Position numbers and translations under genes: made by a program. A stretch of DNA of 64,000 nt from Fibrobacter sp. UWB11 (GTDB lineage Bacteria; Fibrobacterota; Fibrobacteria; Fibrobacterales; Fibrobacteraceae): positions 372,001-436,000 of the forward strand of contig NZ_FSRT01000002.1 of NCBI RefSeq assembly GCF_900143015.1, given 5' to 3'. Below, piece by piece: positions 12,313 to 21,007 of this stretch (the first letter of the stretch is position 1; the number at the start of each line of letters is the position of its first letter). The notes beneath the pieces were generated by a model, which saw only the letters and a list, made by a program, of their open reading frames with translations, was not told the DNA's origin and searched no databases.

Positions 12313-14205
12313 TTAGCGAACATTCACACGCTGGATTTGGTTACCCTTGACAGAGCGCATCATGTACGTACCACGTGCGTAGCCAGCGTTTTCGAGGGCT
12401 TGAGCCTTGCTCGCGCCGTTCAATTCGACACGACCAAGATGTTTACCCGTAGCGCTGAACACGTTATAGGAGTTCTCTGATTCAAAGGAAGTCAAACGAG
12501 CTTTAGCAAGCCCCACCTTTTCATCAACGAACTCGATGTAGTCAATATCCATCCAGTCGCCGGTTACAGTAAAGCGGAGAATGTGTTCACCCTCGGTCAA
12601 GTTCACGTCGGCCTTGACCTCGTTGTATTCGTCATAATTGTCTTCGCCAGCAGTTGCTTCAGGAACCGGAATTTCATCAGTAATGTCCTTGCCATCCATG
12701 GAGAGCTTGAAGCTCGAAGTGCTGTTGGCCGAAGCCACAGAAGCCTTCATGGTGTATTTTCCAGACGCGGCAACATTGACGGTGTATTCGAGCCATTCGC
12801 CAGCCTGGTTGTAACCGACAATCACGCCAGTTGCCTTCTTGTACAAGTCAACACCAGTACCCTTGCGGTAGTCAGAGTCACCATGGTTTTCAGTATCACT
12901 TTCGTTGTAAGTGGTGTTGCCCTCACCCACGCCGTTGATGTCAAAATCTTCCACTTCAATCTTACCCGGAATGGCAAGAGCCTTGCCCTTGAAGGGTTCG
13001 CGAGGAACAGGCTTGAGAATCAAACGGAGCAGTGCAGAGCCGTGAGCCGGGAGTTCAATTGAAACGTGAGAAACAGGTCCCAAATCCTTCTTTTTCCAAG
13101 CATCGCGAACTTCCACTTCGCCTTCTACGCCAATGTCAGCAAAGTTGCATTCAACAGTCTGGGTAGAGCCGTTGTTGTTGAGGAGCGCCACGGCAATGTC
13201 GCCATTTTTCAAAGGCTTGGTCCAAACTTGCTTGCCTTGCTTGTCAGAAATGCGGTGGCCCTGAACGCCCAAGGAATCCTGGTTAATGGCAATCATGTCC
13301 TTGTTCAGGTAGAGTTCCTTGGTCTCGTTACTCATGTTACGCACATCGGAACTGATCATGATGGGTGCCGCCATAATAGACCACATCGTCATCTGGGAGC
13401 GCTGTTCTTCGTAAGAAAGGCCCCTGTTGCCCACTTCGAGCATGTCCGGGTCGTTCCAGTGGCCGGGCTTTGCAATCTGCCAGTACTTGTTGTTGGCATC
13501 AATAATTTCGTAGACGCCGCGATACCAAGAAGTGGAAATCCATTCGGGACCGATATCGAAAGTGGTACGCCAGAGGTTCGCGATTTTAGGCATCCAGTCC
13601 TTGTATTCCCACATACAAATGCTGAACACGATGTCGCGTCCGGAATTGCGAAGCGCATTGGACATAGCGGTGTAATCTTTTTCCTGAGTTCTCGGATCGG
13701 AATCGCAGTTGTCGTATTTCCAGTAATCCACGCCCCATTCAGCGAGCTTCTTGGCGTCCTGTTCTTCGCGGCCATTGGAGCCACTTTCGCTTTGCCAGTT
13801 GCTATTGTAATGGTGGCAGGTGCGTTTGCCGCGGTCGCCGTAAAGACCGAATTTCAGGCCTTTCTTATGCACATAATCGGCAATGGCCTTCATGCCACTG
13901 GGGAAAGTTTTCGGGTTGTTCTGGAGGTTGCCCTGAGCATCGCGCTTGGTATCCATCCAGTTGTCGTCCAGATTCAAGTAAATGTAGCCAGCGTCCTTCA
14001 AACCGGAACTGACCATGGCGTCGGCAATTTCCTGAATCTGCTTTTCGTTGATGTTTTCGTGGAAAACGTTCCAGCTGTTCCACCCGAGCGGGGGCGTAAG
14101 CACCAAACTATCGGGATGGGCAAAAGCCGAACCCACCAAACCCGTTAAAGCCAAAGTTGCCAACACTCCAAGCTTGCAACCGTTCTTTTTCTTCAAACCA
14201 AACAT
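12313..14205 (-). CDS. GH27 alpha-galactosidase with CBM6/35-like module
   Basis: A 630-residue secreted alpha-galactosidase for alpha-1,6-galactosyl side groups (galactomannan, galactosylated xylan). The ATG at 14205 has AGGAG five bases before it; a GTG at 14211 is too close to that site. The signal peptide runs to about A30. The GH27 barrel starts LTPPLGWNSWN, has the nucleophile D165 in WKYDNCD, the acid/base Asp in WNDPDML and a C-terminal beta domain to about 400. A CBM6/35-like module (410-545) and the basic C-terminal domain follow. The binding module is closely similar to those in the GH43 at 16,554 and the GH30 at 24,703, which suggests module shuffling. Single-gene unit. Confidence 0.92.
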   Translation of the reverse strand: MFGLKKKNGCKLGVLATLALTGLVGSAFAHPDSLVLTPPLGWNSWNVFHENINEKQIQEIADAMVSSGLKDAGYIYLNLDDNWMDTKRDAQGNLQNNPKTFPSGMKAIADYVHKKGLKFGLYGDRGKRTCHHYNSNWQSESGSNGREEQDAKKLAEWGVDYWKYDNCDSDPRTQEKDYTAMSNALRNSGRDIVFSICMWEYKDWMPKIANLWRTTFDIGPEWISTSWYRGVYEIIDANNKYWQIAKPGHWNDPDMLEVGNRGLSYEEQRSQMTMWSIMAAPIMISSDVRNMSNETKELYLNKDMIAINQDSLGVQGHRISDKQGKQVWTKPLKNGDIAVALLNNNGSTQTVECNFADIGVEGEVEVRDAWKKKDLGPVSHVSIELPAHGSALLRLILKPVPREPFKGKALAIPGKIEVEDFDINGVGEGNTTYNESDTENHGDSDYRKGTGVDLYKKATGVIVGYNQAGEWLEYTVNVAASGKYTMKASVASANSTSSFKLSMDGKDITDEIPVPEATAGEDNYDEYNEVKADVNLTEGEHILRFTVTGDWMDIDYIEFVDEKVGLAKARLTSFESENSYNVFSATGKHLGRVELNGASKAQALENAGYARGTYMMRSVKGNQIQRVNVR

Positions 14206-14245
14206 AAGCACTCCTGTATCCTAAGTATTAATCATCCCCAAACTA

Positions 14246-14309
14246 AAAATACCCCCTAAAAAACAAAAAAATTAAAGGAATTACACATGTTCCTTTGACA
14301 TTTTATCCA
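14246..14309 (-). promoter_or_regulatory. Regulon promoter of the GH27 gene
   Basis: Operator TGGATAAAATGTCAA (coding strand, 14295-14309), 43 nt, then TATTTT (14246-14251) preceded by GGGG. Confidence 0.65.
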
Positions 14310-14344
14310 CGATGGATAAGAAGATGGATAGCAAAGCCAGCATA

Positions 14345-14373
14345 TTGACTTTCCCGCAGATTTTTTGTATATT
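14345..14373 (+). promoter_or_regulatory. Promoter of the type III antitoxin-like RNA
   Basis: TTGACT (14345-14350), 17-nt spacer, TATATT (14368-14373): a near-consensus sigma-70 promoter. The predicted start at about 14380 is exactly where the tandem repeats begin. It is constitutive-looking and unlike the regulon promoters around it. Confidence 0.7.
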
Positions 14374-14379
14374 ATTTGT

Positions 14380-14522
14380 AGATGACAGGGTGGCAGACCA
14401 ATCCACCTAAGATAAAAAAGAAAGGTCAACCAATGACAGGGTGGCAGACCAGCCCACCTAAGATAAAAAAGAAAGGTCTAAGATGAGCCGTATTTCGTTT
14501 TATATGAAATACGGCCTTTTTT
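14380..14522 (+). ncRNA. Tandem pseudoknot RNA, candidate type III antitoxin
   Basis: A short transcript bounded by a promoter (14345-14373) and a strong terminator: GCCGTATTTC (14487-14496) with GAAATACGGC (14506-14515), then a T run. Inside are two direct repeats of 51 bp (14382-14432 and 14433-about 14478) that differ only at the loop bases AT/GC and at the joint. Each can fold as an H-type pseudoknot: stem 1 GGTGG/CCACC (14389-14393 with 14403-14407; 14440-14444 with 14454-14458) and stem 2 loop GACC with tail GGTC (14396-14399 with 14424-14427; 14447-14450 with 14475-14478), joined by an A-rich strand. Promoter, repeats, terminator, small gene is the layout of ToxIN/CptIN/TenpIN loci. 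A riboswitch or another small RNA remains possible. Confidence 0.65.
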
Positions 14523-14536
14523 ATTTTGAGGAAAAA

Positions 14537-14743
14537 ATGAAACTGGCACAAACCGTCTTTCTTAAGCAATCATTCTTTGACCGACATAAAGACCACAAGG
14601 AAATTCTCGCCAACAAAGCAGGCAGACACACAGACGAGAAAAAAGGATTACCCGGCATTGATTTTACCAAGTTGCCCATATTCAAATTTTCTTCGCTACA
14701 ATATTTTATCGACGATGTGAAATCCGTTGTCAATTCTTTATGA
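14537..14743 (+). pseudogene. Remnant of a TenpN/CptN-like type III toxin (68 residues)
   Basis: An ORF of 68 codons with GAGG six bases before its ATG, directly after the terminator of the repeat RNA. Its start (FLKQSFFDRHKDHKEIL) resembles the start of TenpN/CptN-type endoribonuclease toxins, the middle (GLPGIDFTK) resembles their G-(L/I)-D-(F/Y)-(S/T)-K segment, and the end (KFSSLQYFIDD) resembles their C-terminus. These toxins are usually about 150-180 residues. The conserved central strands between the start and the GIDFTK segment and the stretch after it appear missing, yet the frame is kept. I infer an in-frame deleted, probably inactive toxin. The family match is from memory of the family pattern, so a short unrelated protein is possible. 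Confidence 0.5.
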
Positions 14744-14781
14744 ATAAAAAAAGAGCGGCCCCTTTTTTGGGGACTGCTCTT
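14744..14781 (-). terminator. Rho-independent terminator after the CE1 esterase gene
   Basis: Imperfect stem AAGAGC..CCCC with GGGG..GCTCTT (14751-14781), T7 on the minus strand (A run 14744-14752). It sits between the convergent toxin remnant and the esterase gene and may serve both. Confidence 0.75.
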
Positions 14782-14807
14782 GATTCGAGAGAGAGAGAGA
14801 CAAATTT

Positions 14808-16304
14808 TTATCGGTCAACGTGCATCATGAACGAACGGGCTTTATCACGCAAGATGTAAACGCCCTTGCCATAGCCTGCATTTTTCATCGCTTTTTGCAT
14901 GTTCGGCACATCGTTTTCGATGATTTCGACAAATCCGAGGCGTTTGCCCGCGAAGTTATAGACACCGAACTTGCCGCTTGCCGTTTTGAGGCGGATAGAT
15001 GGAGCAAGCGAAATTGTCCCCGGATCGGGTTCCGCAATCTTCTTGAGCGTGACATTATCAAGCGTAAGCGTGCCTGTCGAGGCGCCCGCATTGAAGCTCA
15101 AGCGAGAATCCTTGTCGGTCGCCGCGGTCATCTGAAACTGGAAAGAATACTTTTTAGATTCCGTGCCGAGCTCAAAATTCGCTTTTTCGGTGAGGTAACT
15201 TGCCCACGGATCCGTGTGCTGTTCCACGTTCACTTCGAGCGTGCGGGAGGCGCCAGCGCTAGCTTCGAAGCTCACTTCGTACCATTGATTTTTCTCCAGA
15301 TGCAAGTCATGCTGAATTACCTGCACTTGGTAATTTTCCGTGCCGACGGCAGAAATGTCGAGCTGATACTTGCCATTTTTCACGTCACCTGTAGCAGCGG
15401 CACTGCCGTGAGTCTGCAAAGTCCAGGCAACATCTGTCGAATCGAAACCGCCATTGAAAATACTATCGCGGTCGGTCGGCACCTGAATTGGCGGCGTAAT
15501 GCTTGAACCGTCTAGCGAATAATTCTTGACAAAGTTCCAGATTTCAACGCTCGTGTTGACACTGACTGCCTCGTCCATGGAATACCAGTGGCCCTTGCCT
15601 GCAATGGTGAGCAAACGAACTTCGACATTGTCCTTGCAGCCGCTCCAGACTTCAAGAGAGGCGGCAGAGCCCGGCTTGCTTGATGGATACGGTTTTGTGA
15701 CTTTGGAACTTGAAGAGCATTTTTGTGCAGAAACCCAACCCTTGAGGGTATTCACGGTGCTGTTGTAATTCACCACGTCATCGCTCGTGCCGTGGGTATG
15801 CATAATCGGCATGGCGCGCTTGGGCGAGTTTACCCCACCGCCACCGGAAACAGGGGCTATGGCCGCAATCATATCGCCCATCTTATTTGCTGCATGGTAG
15901 CTCATCATGCCGCCCATCGAAAATCCCGAAACATACACGCGACTTTTGTCAATGCCATACTTGTTGTACATTTCGTTGATAATCGCCTTGAGGAAATTGA
16001 TGTCCTTGTCACCTCCAATGTCCCAAGCCTTATTTTGACCGTTCGGGAACACGACCACAAATCGAGCGGTATCAGCAATCGGTTCCCACTTGGCAGCGTT
16101 CTGCTGATACGGGGCATCCTGATTCATGCCGTGCATCTGGATAATGAGCGGGCGACCCTTTTCGATATTCTTCGGGGCGTACACGTTCATGGTACGGTTC
16201 GTGCCGTTCACATTAATGTTGTCTGCAAAAGAAAAGGTCGCGAAGCCAGCTAAGGCGGCAACCGTCAAGGCGCAGTGCGCCTTCTTGAAGATTTTACCAA
16301 ACAT
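14808..16304 (-). CDS. CE1-type esterase (acetyl xylan/feruloyl esterase) with CBM4/9-like module
   Basis: A 498-residue secreted alpha/beta hydrolase of the LpqC/PHB-depolymerase-like CE1 group, expected to remove acetyl or feruloyl groups from xylan. AGGAG precedes the ATG and the signal peptide ends near A27. The nucleophile is S129 in SGFSMGG; HGTSDD supplies the Asp and GKGHWYS the His. A jelly-roll module (about 285-415, N-G-G-F start, LDNVTL end) looks like the CBM4/9 (CenC) type rather than the CBM6 type of its neighbours. The basic C-terminal domain (430-498) follows. It is alone between two terminators. Acetyl versus feruloyl specificity cannot be read from sequence. Confidence 0.85.
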   Translation of the reverse strand: MFGKIFKKAHCALTVAALAGFATFSFADNINVNGTNRTMNVYAPKNIEKGRPLIIQMHGMNQDAPYQQNAAKWEPIADTARFVVVFPNGQNKAWDIGGDKDINFLKAIINEMYNKYGIDKSRVYVSGFSMGGMMSYHAANKMGDMIAAIAPVSGGGGVNSPKRAMPIMHTHGTSDDVVNYNSTVNTLKGWVSAQKCSSSSKVTKPYPSSKPGSAASLEVWSGCKDNVEVRLLTIAGKGHWYSMDEAVSVNTSVEIWNFVKNYSLDGSSITPPIQVPTDRDSIFNGGFDSTDVAWTLQTHGSAAATGDVKNGKYQLDISAVGTENYQVQVIQHDLHLEKNQWYEVSFEASAGASRTLEVNVEQHTDPWASYLTEKANFELGTESKKYSFQFQMTAATDKDSRLSFNAGASTGTLTLDNVTLKKIAEPDPGTISLAPSIRLKTASGKFGVYNFAGKRLGFVEIIENDVPNMQKAMKNAGYGKGVYILRDKARSFMMHVDR

Positions 16305-16346
16305 TCCTCTACTCCTTGAGGTTTATTTCCCATTTTACCTATGAAG

Positions 16347-16410
16347 AAAATACCTTTTGGATTGGCGATTATCACTTAGCGGTAAACATTTTCCATTGCG
16401 GTTTTGACAA
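16347..16410 (-). promoter_or_regulatory. Degenerate regulon promoter of the CE1 esterase gene
   Basis: TATTTT (16347-16352) is present as in the other promoters, and 43 nt upstream lies TTGTCAAAACCGCAA (16396-16410), which matches the operator consensus at 10 of 15 positions. I would not call this one without the conserved spacing. An overlapping CCATTG/CAATGG inverted repeat is also present. Confidence 0.4.
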
Positions 16411-16459
16411 TGGGTTGAGAGGCGGAAATGTGTAGTGGGGGGTGTTTCAAGAACAACCA

Positions 16460-16515
16460 AAAACGGCTTGGATATACCCGCAGGAAAGCAAGCTTTCCGC
16501 GGGTGCATCCAAGCC
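16460..16515 (-). terminator. Terminator after the GH43 gene at 16,554
   Basis: Long imperfect hairpin: GGCTTGGAT (16465-16473) with ATCCAAGCC (16507-16515), and inner CCCGC/GCGGG and GGAAAG/CTTTCC stems, followed by a short T run on the minus strand. Confidence 0.75.
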
Positions 16516-16553
16516 TCGGGGGTGTTTGGAGGAATTAGAATAAACTATAGAGA

Positions 16554-18881
16554 TTACTTTGTTACGGAGAGGCGGTGGGTGAGGCCGGAGGTGAGGGACT
16601 TGACGATATACACGCCACTTTCCTTCACGAGTGAGCTTACCTTAGAGCGAACGTCGAAAGAGTTCGATGCATCAACGCGGCCGACAAAAGAACCATTGAG
16701 GCTGTAGACGCGATATGCCTGCGCGCCCTGCTTACCGTAGCGAATAGTATTTGCAATCCCTGTCGGTCCCGGAGCATCTTTACCCTTCACGAACGTAAAG
16801 TTGTCAATGTCGAGCCAGGCGCCAACAACCGTAAAGCGGAGCACGTGTTCGCCTGCGGGGAGCTTCACATTGGACTTTACCAAGTTGTATTCATCGTAGT
16901 TATCTTCGCCAGAACTTGCCGCCGGCACTGCAATTTCTTCGGTAATCTCCTTACCATCCAGAGAAAGCTTGAAGCTAGAAGTAGAGCCCGCCGCTGCGAC
17001 AGATGCAAACACAGTGTAGTCGCCTTCTTCCTTCACGTTCACGGTGTATTCGAGCCAGTCGCCTTCGCTGTTATAACCCACAACCACAGCATCACCCTTC
17101 TTGTAAAGGTCAACGCCGGTACCCTTGCGGTAGTCAGAGTCGCCGTGGTTTTCGGAATCGCCGTCATAGTAAGAGGAGCCATCCTTGCCCTTGCCCGGAA
17201 CGTCGAAGTTTTCGGCTTCAATCTTGCCTGGGATTGCATTTGCAGGGCAGTTTTCGCCAGCAGCGCAGAAAGGGGTCTGCGGTACAGGTTCCGAAGCAGT
17301 GCCGTCGAGGTAAATTTCATCATTTGCATCTACACCGACCTTGAACCAGTCGAAGTCAGCATAGCCGCCTGCAGTCTTTGTTGCAAAGTTGAAAAGGCCC
17401 CAGCGTACACCCACGAACATGTGCAGGTCGTAATTGAGTTTTACATCGCTACCAATCTTTGTCCAAGTGTTGCCATCGGTGCTGTAGTAGAAATATGCAG
17501 TACCGCGGTCAATGGGCAAATCGAAATCAATTCGCAAATAAACCTTGGAGTCCGAAAGAGCTTGGCTTGCAGCTTGTCTTTCGCCGTCCTTGTTTCCAGT
17601 GTACATCACAACCTTGTAGTTGCCGTTTTCCTTAGCAAGTGCAACAAAGCCCTTGTCATCTTGCAATGCCACAAGACCCGCCATGTCGCCATCCTTCATG
17701 CCCTTGCCATCCACAAGCGTACGGCCAGAACTCTTGGGGCCAAAGGAACGCTGCGTGAGCGTGTTCTTAGCGTTGACAATGCGGTTATCAGTACGACCTG
17801 TGGTAATGCGCAAGAATCCCGGATTTGCCGTCAAAGACCAATTCTTGTTATCCGGATTATGGTTCCACTGCCATTCCAGCGGAAGCACGTCGGAATCAAA
17901 GTCATCGGAAGTCACCATGCCATAGCCCGGAAGCGGAGATTCAGGCAAGTCAATTGTAGAAGGGGCCTTGGAACCGCTCGTCGGAACCGGCCAGCCATCC
18001 TTCCATTCCATCGGAACCAAGTGCGACATACGGCCGACAGGGCCAGAATCGCGGAACAAGAGAGCATACCACTTGCCATCCGGCGTATCGAAGATGCCAC
18101 CCTGAGCAACACCGTTATCAGAGAGGAAGTACCTTCCGCTAAATCCAGAAAGCAAGTTCTTGGAACGGTAAACTATTTCGCTACGGCTCTTGCCGGCCGG
18201 CCAAGAAATCGTGAACAGGTAGTATTCGCCGTTCACCTTTTCCATGTGAGAGCCTTCCTGCTGCACATAATAGCTGTTGGTGCCCGTCACCTGATTCACG
18301 CTTACGCCGCCAACCTTACCGCTCTTGCCACCGGCCTTCACGCCGCTGGCATCGTCATTGAGCTGCACGTAGCTGATCTGGTCGCCAGAACCATAGAACA
18401 CCCAAACCGTGCCATCGTCATCGAAGAAGAGCGACGGGTCGTGATAGAACGGAAGCTGCACTTCGGACCACGGGCCATTTTCGACATCGGCGGTTTTGTA
18501 CAAATGCGTTTTTCCCGTCGTGTAGGACGGAGTCAATACGTAGAAGAATCCCTTGTGGTAGCGGATGCTCGATGCCCACGAACCCTTGCCGTAAGCATCC
18601 TGGCCACCATTCAAATTGATATTATTGCCGTTCGAAAGAGTCTGGTAGGCATACCCCACCGTGCGCCACTGGGCCAAATCCGTGCTCTTGAAAACAGGCA
18701 CGCCCGGCGCAAAGTGCATCGTAGTCGTCACCATGTAATAGGCATCGTCGACACGGACAATCGAGGGGTCCGGGCTATCGACATACATAATCGGGTTATT
18801 GACCTTAACGGCTGCACTATTTACCACAGCAAAAGCGGCCAAAACCACAGCCGACTTTGTCATTTTACTAAACAATCCCAT
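16554..18881 (-). CDS. GH43 beta-xylosidase/arabinofuranosidase with C2 and CBM6/35-like domains
   Basis: A 775-residue secreted GH43 enzyme of the type that carries the C-terminal 'C2' beta-sandwich (XynB-like). The start at 18881 follows AAGGAG; the longer frame lacks a site. The signal peptide ends near A24. Propeller about 28-320: base D38 in DSPDPS, modulating Asp in YHDPSLFFDDDG, acid E209 in QQEGSHM. The C2 domain spans 345-540, then a CBM6/35-like module (560-690) and the basic C-terminal domain. Expected role: release of xylose or arabinose from xylo-oligosaccharides at the cell surface. The long N-terminal acidic loops and DDDG are normal for the family. Single-gene unit. Confidence 0.87.
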   Translation of the reverse strand: MGLFSKMTKSAVVLAAFAVVNSAAVKVNNPIMYVDSPDPSIVRVDDAYYMVTTTMHFAPGVPVFKSTDLAQWRTVGYAYQTLSNGNNINLNGGQDAYGKGSWASSIRYHKGFFYVLTPSYTTGKTHLYKTADVENGPWSEVQLPFYHDPSLFFDDDGTVWVFYGSGDQISYVQLNDDASGVKAGGKSGKVGGVSVNQVTGTNSYYVQQEGSHMEKVNGEYYLFTISWPAGKSRSEIVYRSKNLLSGFSGRYFLSDNGVAQGGIFDTPDGKWYALLFRDSGPVGRMSHLVPMEWKDGWPVPTSGSKAPSTIDLPESPLPGYGMVTSDDFDSDVLPLEWQWNHNPDNKNWSLTANPGFLRITTGRTDNRIVNAKNTLTQRSFGPKSSGRTLVDGKGMKDGDMAGLVALQDDKGFVALAKENGNYKVVMYTGNKDGERQAASQALSDSKVYLRIDFDLPIDRGTAYFYYSTDGNTWTKIGSDVKLNYDLHMFVGVRWGLFNFATKTAGGYADFDWFKVGVDANDEIYLDGTASEPVPQTPFCAAGENCPANAIPGKIEAENFDVPGKGKDGSSYYDGDSENHGDSDYRKGTGVDLYKKGDAVVVGYNSEGDWLEYTVNVKEEGDYTVFASVAAAGSTSSFKLSLDGKEITEEIAVPAASSGEDNYDEYNLVKSNVKLPAGEHVLRFTVVGAWLDIDNFTFVKGKDAPGPTGIANTIRYGKQGAQAYRVYSLNGSFVGRVDASNSFDVRSKVSSLVKESGVYIVKSLTSGLTHRLSVTK

Positions 18882-18925
18882 AAACAACTCCTTTCCAACC
18901 AAGGCTAGATAAGATTAACAACCAT

Positions 18926-18989
18926 AATCTACCCCATTTACATGTTGTTTACCTGCAATCGTCTACCCTTTTTATGGATTTTTTATCAA
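18926..18989 (-). promoter_or_regulatory. Regulon promoter of the GH43 gene at 16,554
   Basis: Operator TTGATAAAAAATCCA (coding strand, 18975-18989), 43 nt, then TAGATT (18926-18931) preceded by GGGG. Confidence 0.65.
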
Positions 18990-19050
18990 TAACACCCCAT
19001 TACAGCCCCACATTACAGCCCCCAAAACGCGTTTTTTGTAAAAATTCCTT

Positions 19051-19164
19051 TTCACAATTTTCACAACGCTTTATAATTTTTCACAACACTATTTCGCAAC
19101 ACCAAAGAAACATCCATCTATATTTGTGGTAGGCCTGGCAAGAGTCTCTGGATAAGGCCAGGCC
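19051..19164 (+). promoter_or_regulatory. Promoter and hairpin leader of the plus-strand esterase
   Basis: TATAAT (19072-19077) with a weak TTCACA 15 nt upstream. The predicted leader of about 130 nt contains an 8-bp perfect stem, GGCCTGGC (19132-19139) with GCCAGGCC (19157-19164), 47 nt before the start codon. It lacks the 15-bp operator of the other enzyme genes, so this gene is probably regulated differently. Confidence 0.4.
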
Positions 19165-19210
19165 GGGTGTATTAAAAGGGTTGGAAACTTTTAACTTAAA
19201 AGGAGTCGTT

Positions 19211-20710
19211 ATGACCATGTCTAAATTCATGGCATTCACGGGAACAGTAGCTTTGCTTAGCTCACTTTCCTTCGCTTGGAGCATCAGTGGCGTTGTTCAG
19301 AAAGAAAGCGGACAGCCACTCTCTGGCGTAAAAATTAGCTCGTTCAACTTCGCAGGGTTCGAAACCGTTTCCGCAGCGGATGGTTCCTTCGCATTGAGCA
19401 ATGATGGAATCGGCATTCACGGAGTAGCCGCACCGAAGGCCTCCATTACCTTCAATCACAATGTAATCAGCATTTCTAACGTTAAAGCACAAACCATCAC
19501 AGTATCTGTTATGGATGCTCTTGGCAAGGTTTGCGCTTCCAAGACAGAACACAACATCGACGGCTTTATGCAGGTCGACTTGAACAAGACTATGGCAAAG
19601 GGCGCCAAGTTCCTCCGCATCAACGCCGATGGAAATCGCGCTACCTACCAGATGGGCAAAACGGTCACCCTCATGAAGGAAGGCGATCCGCTGCCGTTCT
19701 TGCAGTTCGCAAAAGATGGATACCAGAACGCCACCTACCAGGCCAAGGCCGAAATCGAAACAGGCGTCATCGTAAGGATGACCAAGGCTAGCGCCCAGTC
19801 CAGCTCTAGCAAGAAAGTTGAATCTAGCTCTTCCGCTAAGCCGGAAAGTTCTTCCGAAAAGGCAGAATCTTCTAGCAGCGCGAAGATTGAGCAAATCATC
19901 GTTGACTGTGCTGGCAAGACTGCAAAAGCCGGTGACCAGACTGTAAAATTGACCGTCAAAGGCAGTTCAGGCCAACGCGAGTTCATCATGCATGTGCCGA
20001 GTGCCTACAAGGGCGACAAGGCCGTACCGCTCGTTATTGACTACCACCCGATTGGCGGTTCAGGTTCAGGCCAGATGGGTAGCACGACCTACAAGAAACT
20101 CACCGACCCCGAAGGCGTTATTTCCTTGTACCCGCAAGGCACCACAAAGACGATGGGCCCGGGTTGGAACGTCGGTCCTTGCTGCTCCAACGACGATGAC
20201 CTTGAGTTTACTCGTGAAATGATCAAGTATGTCAAAGAAAAAGCCTGTATCGACCCGCAGCGCATCTACGCAACCGGTTTCTCGATGGGTGGCGGTATGA
20301 GTAACCACGTGGCCTGCATGATGTCCGATGTCTTCGCCGCAGTTGCTCCGGCAGCTATGGACTTGAACAAGACCAACAGCGCCAAATGCACGAAGGCACG
20401 TCCGATTTCTGTCATCAACTTCCGCGGTACAGCTGACAACGTCTGCCGTTACCAGGGTGGCGATAGCGGCTTCAACGACGGTTTGAACTTCCTCGGCGCC
20501 GAAGGCACCTTCAAGTACTGGGCAGAAGCAGACGGTTGCACCGGCTCTCCGACAACGAACAAAGATGGTTGCCAGGAATACTCAAACTGCAAGGACGGCG
20601 TGAAGGTCGTGCTCTGCACCAAGCAGGGTGGTGGCCACGAACAGGGCAATGGCAATATCGGCTGGCCGTTCCTCAAGCAGTTCACGCTTCCGGCAGAATT
20701 CGTGAAGTAA
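19211..20710 (+). CDS. CE1-type feruloyl/acetyl esterase with N-terminal beta domains and Ser-rich linker
   Basis: A 499-residue secreted esterase, the only enzyme of this locus on the plus strand. AGGAG lies before the ATG at 19211; the signal peptide ends near A22. Residues 23-95 look like a carboxypeptidase-regulatory (CnaB-like) fold and 95-150 resemble the V-x-D-x-x-G-K part of the C-terminal domains of neighbouring enzymes, here placed at the N-terminus. A linker of S-S-S-S and K/E repeats (about 198-232) leads to the esterase domain (235-499), with nucleophile S358 in GFSMGG, Asp in RGTADN and His in GGGHEQG; many Cys suggest disulfides. It has no C-terminal basic domain. It is likely a feruloyl or acetyl esterase. 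Confidence 0.82.
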   Translation: MTMSKFMAFTGTVALLSSLSFAWSISGVVQKESGQPLSGVKISSFNFAGFETVSAADGSFALSNDGIGIHGVAAPKASITFNHNVISISNVKAQTITVSVMDALGKVCASKTEHNIDGFMQVDLNKTMAKGAKFLRINADGNRATYQMGKTVTLMKEGDPLPFLQFAKDGYQNATYQAKAEIETGVIVRMTKASAQSSSSKKVESSSSAKPESSSEKAESSSSAKIEQIIVDCAGKTAKAGDQTVKLTVKGSSGQREFIMHVPSAYKGDKAVPLVIDYHPIGGSGSGQMGSTTYKKLTDPEGVISLYPQGTTKTMGPGWNVGPCCSNDDDLEFTREMIKYVKEKACIDPQRIYATGFSMGGGMSNHVACMMSDVFAAVAPAAMDLNKTNSAKCTKARPISVINFRGTADNVCRYQGGDSGFNDGLNFLGAEGTFKYWAEADGCTGSPTTNKDGCQEYSNCKDGVKVVLCTKQGGGHEQGNGNIGWPFLKQFTLPAEFVK

Positions 20711-20752
20711 TGAATCAAGTTTGATTTCATAATTCATCCTATAGACACTACA

Positions 20753-20787
20753 AATCGCTCCGGCAAAAGCCGGAGCGATTCTTTTTT
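20753..20787 (+). terminator. Rho-independent terminator of the plus-strand esterase
   Basis: Perfect 12-bp stem AATCGCTCCGGC (20753-20764) with GCCGGAGCGATT (20769-20780), loop AAAA, then CTTTTTT. Confidence 0.92.
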
Positions 20788-20908
20788 GCACCTAACGCTA
20801 GCGCAATTACCGGCAACAACCGCGCGGCAGTCCCTTCCCCAAACCACGCAACCATTTACATATCGCGCAATCGTCGTTACGAGAAAAAGGCCTCCACATC
20901 ACATACTC

Positions 20909-20936
20909 AAAAGGGCCCCGGCTTTCGCCAGGACCC
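20909..20936 (-). terminator. Terminator after the first CE6/peptide pair
   Basis: Hairpin with loop GAAA (minus strand) and arms 20913-20922 / 20927-20936, followed by TTTTGAG. Its GGACCCT/GCC sequence is nearly the same as in the terminator at 22,887, so the whole CE6 cassette seems duplicated down to its terminator. Confidence 0.6.
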
Positions 20937-21007
20937 TAAGAAGTCTCTCATTTAAATTTTATCGTGTTACGTTGCGCTTTAAGCCTTGCGACTGACTATG
21001 CCGCGTT

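Noticed and set aside
14382-14478. Two direct repeats taken as a mini CRISPR array
   Set aside because: The copies abut with no spacers, the 'repeat' includes internal structure, and no cas genes are near. The type III antitoxin reading fits better.
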